Source of the DNA: Basidiobolus heterosporus B8920
Taxonomy: Eukaryota > Basidiobolomycota > Basidiobolomycetes > Basidiobolales > Basidiobolaceae
Length of the DNA stretch: 13,383 bases
Direction of reading: 5' to 3'
NCBI GenBank assembly: GCA_000697455.1
Contig: JNET01032000.1
Span: 1-13,383, forward strand
How positions within the stretch are numbered: position 1 is the first letter of the stretch; each line of letters starts with the position of its first letter. Position numbers and translations under genes: made by a program. Positions 8,569-13,383 of the stretch are shown piece by piece. The notes beneath the pieces are model-generated. The model was not told the origin of the DNA. It saw nothing but the letters and a program-made list of their open reading frames with translations, and made no database searches.

Positions 8569-9366
8569 ATGGTACAACTCAAACTCGGCGATATAGCCCC
8601 TAGTAGGATATAATATTTCGAATATTATCAGTAAATAGGCCTAACTCATTCGTTTACCGCTCGTGTAGATTTTGTTGCCTCTACCACTCATGGAGTATTG
8701 GATTTTCATGAATGGATCGGTAGCTCTTGGGCTTTTATGTTTTCTCATCCGGCGGATTTTAGTGAGTTATTCTTTAGAGAAATACCAACAACTGCACCAT
8801 TTTTTTAAATTTATCGTCCTTAGCACCCGTATGTACGACTGAGATAGCCGCGGTAGCTCATTTATACACAGAGTTCGAGAAACGAAACTGCAAAGTCGTG
8901 GGGATAAGCACAGACGTGCTGGAAGACCATGACGCTTGGCTGGATGATATAGCTCAGATTCACAAAATCAGAGTTCAATTTCCGATAGTAAGCCACCAAA
9001 TACAACCAACTGTTAAACATGCGGTTAATGACTCAACCTTTGTAGATTGCTGATCCTGATAGGAAGATATCTATACTGTATGATATGTTGGATGTTCTTG
9101 ATCCCAACTCTTTCAACGAGAATATTGCGCACAACCAATTCAATCTTCGGACTATTTTTGTTATTGATCCCAAAAAGAAAATTCGTATGAGCCTAACTTA
9201 TCCCACATCCTGTGGACGAAACTTCAACGAAGTCATTCGCGTCATCGATGTACTTCAACTTCGTGATCGCTTGGTCGCTCAAAAATTAGCTGCTCAACAC
9301 CAGCACAATACCTCGCACAGCCAACAAGCTACTCAAAATCAACCCCATGACTCTTCACAGCAATAA
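8569..9366 (+). CDS. PRX1: 1-Cys peroxiredoxin (Prx6/Prx1 family) with atypical C-terminus
   Basis: A thiol peroxidase that reduces hydrogen and organic peroxides using one catalytic cysteine. Exons: 8569-8602, 8669-8761, 8824-8987 and 9046-9366; introns are 58-66 bp and phases agree; 203 residues. MVQLKLGDIAPNF starts the protein. SHPADFTPVCTTE holds the peroxidatic Cys46, with His38, Thr43 and Pro39 around it. LRTIFVIDP supplies the conserved Arg132, and YPTSCGRNFNEVIRV is the 1-Cys hallmark. Two further cysteines (65, 153) are present. After RVIDVLQLRDRLVAQKL the family normally continues with a C-terminal domain starting near a TPVDW-type motif. Here it is replaced by about 27 residues rich in Gln, His and Ser, and the protein is about 20 residues shorter than human PRDX6. 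The lipase-type GDSWG of animal PRDX6 is GSSWA here. No clear mitochondrial presequence is seen. The family is certain; the ortholog symbol is provisional. Confidence 0.93.
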
Positions 9367-9825
9367 TGATGGAAATGAATGCAAGAACACGTCGCTTGAC
9401 TAATTTCACCAATGTAAACTTAGAACATTGAAGAAATGTAATATATTGATTCACTATGGAAGTTGTATCGTTGATTTTCGACTATTCTACTTCATCAATA
9501 CCATAGTAATTATTTAGTAGTAATTTTACGCACAAGTGTGTTATTGTGTTTGCCGAGTACAAAGCCGATGAATGTGTCGAGGATGGTGGCACAGAATTTG
9601 ATGGAGTAATGCCTTATTTATTCTTGAATGGGGAAGGCGTAAATTTTGTTTGATAATTACCGTACAGCCAATATAAATTCTATACATTGCATCTTCATCA
9701 GTGTAGGTGTCACATCTACATCTAATACGCTCGAGATGAATTGCCTTGTGATATTGGCTATGACTGGATAGTCCATCACATCCATCACCTTTTCTACCAC
9801 TGAATGCTCGGCCTAGCAGAATACC

Positions 9826-10122
9826 TTACTCCGTATGCCTTACTGAATACCTGACTCCATTCGTATTTTCCGAAAACAGCTGCAGCCACTTCGTAGACTG
9901 CGGTATTTCGGATTTCCCCTGATTGTCGAAGCCCACTATTATCAGACCAACCGGAACATCTGAATGTCTGTAGATATACACATATATGTATGCTCTAAGA
10001 AATTTCCGTGTGATATAGGAATCTAGTATGATCCTTGATATTTCATGGGGAAATGATCGCGGATACGGGAAATTGCTGCTCCAACCAACGCTATGCGACC
10101 GAAATCGTATGTATGGTGGCAT
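9826..10122 (-). other. Orphan 98-codon open frame, unidentified
   Basis: An ATG-started minus-strand frame (MPPYIRFRSHSV at its start) with a stretch SDVPVGLIIVGFDNQGK in its middle that has the feel of a beta-strand pair, but I cannot place it in a family. The Tyr/Ile-rich middle comes from a TA-rich repeat-like DNA patch. No introns or partner exons stand out. It is most likely chance or a decayed exon. Confidence 0.12.
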
Positions 10123-10370
10123 ATGAATTATTAGTCGGCACATATATAGCAAATTCCATAATTATCAACAATTTAAGTTTTCGTGAGCCAAGTCGAAATT
10201 AAGCTAAATTCCCTTTTCGAGGCTCTTCATATAAGTAATCTTTGTTCTGAAGCCATAGCATATATGCGAGTACTTTATAAATGAAAGCAATTTAATCATT
10301 CACTATTCTTTTATTACAAAAAAAACTACTCATATTTCTGATTGTATCTTTCCTTGTACTATAGACGTTG

Positions 10371-10399
10371 ACTTTGTTCTTGTAGAAATAGAACAAAGT
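10371..10399. repeat. Perfect 10-bp inverted repeat (hairpin)
   Basis: ACTTTGTTCT (10371-10380) and AGAACAAAGT (10390-10399) are exact reverse complements around a 9-nt spacer, about 170 bp upstream of the formin start codon. There is no T-run after it, and it lies upstream of the TATA-like word, so an operator-like dyad or a chance hairpin is likelier than a terminator. Confidence 0.7.
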
Positions 10400-10570
10400 G
10401 TACCTCAAGTAATCGTTGGGGAATAACAAGTAGATTGTTCTTCCTATTCCAACACCTGAAGTAGAAACCAGGGCCATAAATAAGCCGGTGTAGTGCTAGT
10501 GTATTGTTCTCAAGAAGGGTTATCCCCGGTGCATTAGTACTCCTCACAATTGAAAAGAATCTCCACTATC

Positions 10571-13383
10571 ATGGACTTGTTTAGAAAGAAGAAGAGCAAG
10601 CATAGTCCGAACTTGGAAATTACTTCTCCCATTGATAATTCAGATATCATCTCTTATTATACCTCTCCCTCCTCTCCCACTCGGGCCAGTACCTTTACTC
10701 AAAATGCAAATAATACGAACCACCTCCCAAGTCAATACAATGCACACACCTTCAAAAGGTCACCTACTACGTACTCACTATCTTCTACAGCCTCTTCAGG
10801 CTCGAGCACTGGTCATAGAGATTCTATGGCATCTACTGTTTCAAGTACCGATCAAACGAAAAATGAAGACCACTTGAACGAATCCCTGGAGAGATTAATG
10901 GTAAAGTTTGTATTTGTTGACTTGCTGAAAGGGTTTACTGATTTTTTACTCATTATTTTAGGATTCAATGGATCTCGAAGAGAGTAAACGTGAAGCCATG
11001 CGAAAGCTACCAACAGATACTAAATGGATGATCATAGTATCTCAAAAGCAACGAGAATTCGAAGATGCAAGTATCCACAGATACATACTATATTAAGCAT
11101 ACAACAAAATTAACTCTTATTATGTGTATCTATTATAAAGGTTAAAAACCGGAGCCGTAATGATGGCAAATTAGATCGCTCCACTCCGGAGTATTATATT
11201 CAAAAAATCTCGCAAACCGAAATCCGATACATCCCTCTCAAGCTGTTCGTTTCATTAAGGGTCTCTTTAGCAACACAGCCGATCAGGTAACTGGTGATAG
11301 AACCAAACTCATACATATCTCTTCTTGGTTTGCATCTGCTTCAGATTGACTAACATGATGACATATTTCAATTAGTTGGGTGCATCATTTCCTTGAACTA
11401 AACGGATTGAAGTTACTGGCGGATGCGTTGATTTCTTTGGGTCGAAAATCTAGCAAGTAAAGCACATCTCTTCGTAATACTTTGATTCTTCTGAAACACC
11501 ATTGTTAAACCGCCTAAAACATTAGAAAAGATAATGATCTTCAAGTTGAATTTGAGATTATCAAATGTCTCAAGTCTATGCTCAATACTAAGGTAATATC
11601 TACGACTCATGTAATCCTATTCCTAGTCAGTAGAAAATGCTTACAGATCCGTGTAGTGGGGTGCACAAGAAGCGTTAGAGCAACCCAAAGTGATTACCAA
11701 CATCACGTATTCTCTAGATTCGCCATTCCTACCTACAAGAAAGTTGGTCGCTGAATTTCTTACATTCATATGTTACTTTGAATCCCGTGGCTGCGATTAT
11801 ATTTTGAAAGGGCTGGACCAGGTTATGCGAGCTAGGAACCACCACTTGCGGTTCGAGGCCTGGATGAAATCCCTTGAAAGTACTATAGATGGTAGAGGTA
11901 TATTAGGCTCGTTGGTTGGAGCTAGTGAGGAAATAAAAAAAACCGCGAGTGCGGATCGCGAGCTGGTCGAGTATGTGGTAAGTGTTCTAACCAAACATAT
12001 CATAAGCGTTGTAACTTTAGATTTGACTTGTAGGCTTTACTGTTCCATGTAGATAACCAACCTTATGCTGGTGAATGGTTTGATCAGCGGGTACGAGGAT
12101 CTCGAGATGAGAACCCATATTCGAAACCAAATGAATGCAGCTGGTTTAGATCGAATCATAAAAAAAGTTGTGGGCTTTAATGACGAGCTAATACTTCGAC
12201 ATGTTCACCTATTTGATCAACTCAGTGACCTGGATTATTTGGAACTTTCGGAGGTTTACAACCATCAAATGCTTCAAGATCTTAACGATCCGAGAGACGT
12301 ATTTGATGCATTAATGAATTCGGTAGAGGACGCAAAAGCCAAGGACTTTTTGCTGTCGATTCTTCAGCATTTGCTGATGGTCAGGAACGAGGGCGATGGA
12401 GATGATATGAAAAACAAGTGTTTTCAACTCATCGATACGTTGGTCACCCAAATAGTCCTTGACAGACGGGGATTAGATCAAGATTTCTCTTCTAGCTACG
12501 GGGTTTCTATAGGATCACTTGTGTCCAAGTTAGCAGATGGAGATCAATTGCAAGAGGCTCTAGAGGCAGCCAAAGAAGCTAAAGAAATTGCTGAAGCTGC
12601 TACAAGCCGTCAAAATGATCTGGAGTCAGAACTTGCGATGAAAGCCGATGGACTTGTCGGCAAGTTAAAAGTTAAAATTACATCCCTCGAGGATCTACTT
12701 CGAATGTCCCGGCATACGATCGAGGCACTACAGGGGCAGGTTCTGAACTTGCGTGAGCAATATAATGTAAAACTGTCGCAGCAAGGACGAGAGCTTAAAA
12801 AACTTTACCAAGCAGTCAAGAAAAGTGTAGCAGATAAAGCCTCTTTAATGGAGTTTAGTGATTACCTTTTACTAGAGAATAAGGCATTAAAGAATGGAAG
12901 CTGTCTTGAGAAAATCTCAAACTCTGAGGAATCACCTATTTACAAGCAATTTAAGATTGACGAATCGGGGTTACTACGGGAAATCAAGAAACTAAAAGAG
13001 GAGCACTCAGCCGTAAGTACTGAAATGGTTCACGCAAAAAAGAAAATGGAAGAACTTAAGCGTTCTTTCACAGAACCATACGCTCTTAACTTTAAAATGG
13101 AAGATTTGGACGGTAAGTAGTATTGAAACCATCATCTTATTGACAGATTTGGTAACATGATTCATTACATCAGATAAGAAGGGACACCGTCCAGGTGGGA
13201 TCTATATTTCTCATGATACTGAACTCTTTGACATGAGTACTTTTGATCAAGCTGCGCTTGCATCTGAGCTAAGTAAAGAAGGCTTCATACCAAAAGATAA
13301 AGAGCCTTTGGATACCTTTGAATCATCTAATACCCCGTCAATATCAATTACAAAAGATAGTGCTCCTCCCTCTCCTCCTCCTC
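10571..13383 (+). CDS. Formin (Bni1/SepA/For3 class), N-terminal half, 3' end off the window
   Basis: Formins nucleate and elongate unbranched actin filaments under Rho-GTPase control at growth sites and septa. Exons: 10571-10900, 10962-11066, 11141-11286, 11376-11456, 11526-11592, 11657-11977, 12053-13112 and 13174 to the window end, giving 773 residues here. A Ser/Thr-rich basic start (MDLFRKKKSK, residues 1-110) precedes the GTPase-binding/FH3 region: KLPTDTKWMII, TPEYYIQKI, SWVHHFLELNGLKLLADAL, WGAQEAL and YVITNLMLVNGLISGYEDLEMRTH are typical armadillo-repeat formin segments (about 110-430). Heptad-like coiled coils cover about 515-610 and 660-690. The last exon ends in APPSPPP, the beginning of the proline-rich FH1 that binds profilin; FH2 lies beyond the edge. 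The ATG at 10571 is the first in this frame. Intron 2 (11067-11140) uses GC-AG. No breaks are seen. Confidence 0.93.
11067..11140 (+). other. GC-AG intron in the formin gene
   Basis: Using the ordinary GT four bases further in (11071) forces an in-frame TAA right after the acceptor at 11140. Using GCAAGT at 11067, the classic GC-donor consensus, gives the open join FEDVKNRS and keeps phase with both neighbouring exons. Confidence 0.75.

Larger units (their letters stand above)
9367..10570. other. Intergenic: peroxiredoxin 3' flank and formin promoter
   Basis: About 1.2 kb with no confident gene. It contains an orphan minus-strand frame (9826-10122), near-repeats of GAATACCTTACTCC and GAATACCTGACTCC (about 9820-9860), a CATATATG-rich patch around 9975-9990, a second copy of the TATGGTGGCATATG word (10112-10125) and a perfect 10-bp inverted repeat (10371-10399). 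A TATA-like ATAAATAA (10476-10483) lies 88 bp before the formin ATG. No AATAAA was noticed directly after the peroxiredoxin stop. Confidence 0.5.

Noticed and set aside
10292-10547. Overlapping minus-strand frames of about 61-62 codons upstream of the formin
   Set aside because: Two frames overlap each other in an AT-rich promoter region with no recognisable protein; both look like chance.
10550-10570. Formin start seven codons upstream of 10571
   Set aside because: The codon at 10550 is TTG, not ATG; nuclear fungal genes rarely start there. MDLFRKKK at 10571 is the first ATG in the frame.

Overview
This window looks like nuclear DNA from a fungus, most likely an early-diverging (Mucoromycota or Zoopagomycota type) lineage. 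The grounds are a fungal-type EF-2, a fungal-style mitochondrial uL14, a fungal-type formin, and many short introns (mostly 54-107 bp) with GT/AG ends and CTAAC- or CTGAC-like branch points. The phylum is an inference from protein style, not a measurement. All six recognised genes are host housekeeping genes. I see no transposon, viral relic, CRISPR array, rRNA or tRNA.

Layout. (1) 1-1689, minus: 5' part of LAS1, the HEPN endonuclease of rRNA ITS2 processing; the 3' end lies off the left edge. (2) 2105-2497, minus: intronless mitochondrial ribosomal protein uL14m. (3) 2753-4269, plus: six-exon TFIID subunit TAF7, divergent from uL14m across 255 bp. (4) 5262-7862, plus: elongation factor 2, with a 19-nt first coding exon, a 72-bp intron and one long, strongly codon-biased exon. 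(5) 8569-9366, plus: four-exon 1-Cys peroxiredoxin with an unusual C-terminus. (6) 10571-13383, plus: N-terminal half of a formin (GTPase-binding/FH3 region, coiled coils, start of FH1), running off the right edge. One of its introns has a GC-AG boundary.

Four of the six genes serve gene expression: pre-rRNA cleavage, mitoribosome, TFIID and translation elongation. The other two cover peroxide defence and actin assembly. They do not form an operon-like pathway. The longer intergenic stretches (4270-5261, 7863-8568, 9367-10570) hold promoter-like signals, a 7-bp tandem repeat, a hairpin, a palindromic bZIP-type site upstream of the peroxiredoxin, and two orphan reading frames I cannot name. 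I found no convincing new biological system. The items most worth a second look are the peroxiredoxin C-terminus with its upstream TTACGTAA site, the GC-AG intron, and the competing splice sites in LAS1. Exon borders were worked out by eye from reading frame, splice signals and family conservation, not from transcripts.
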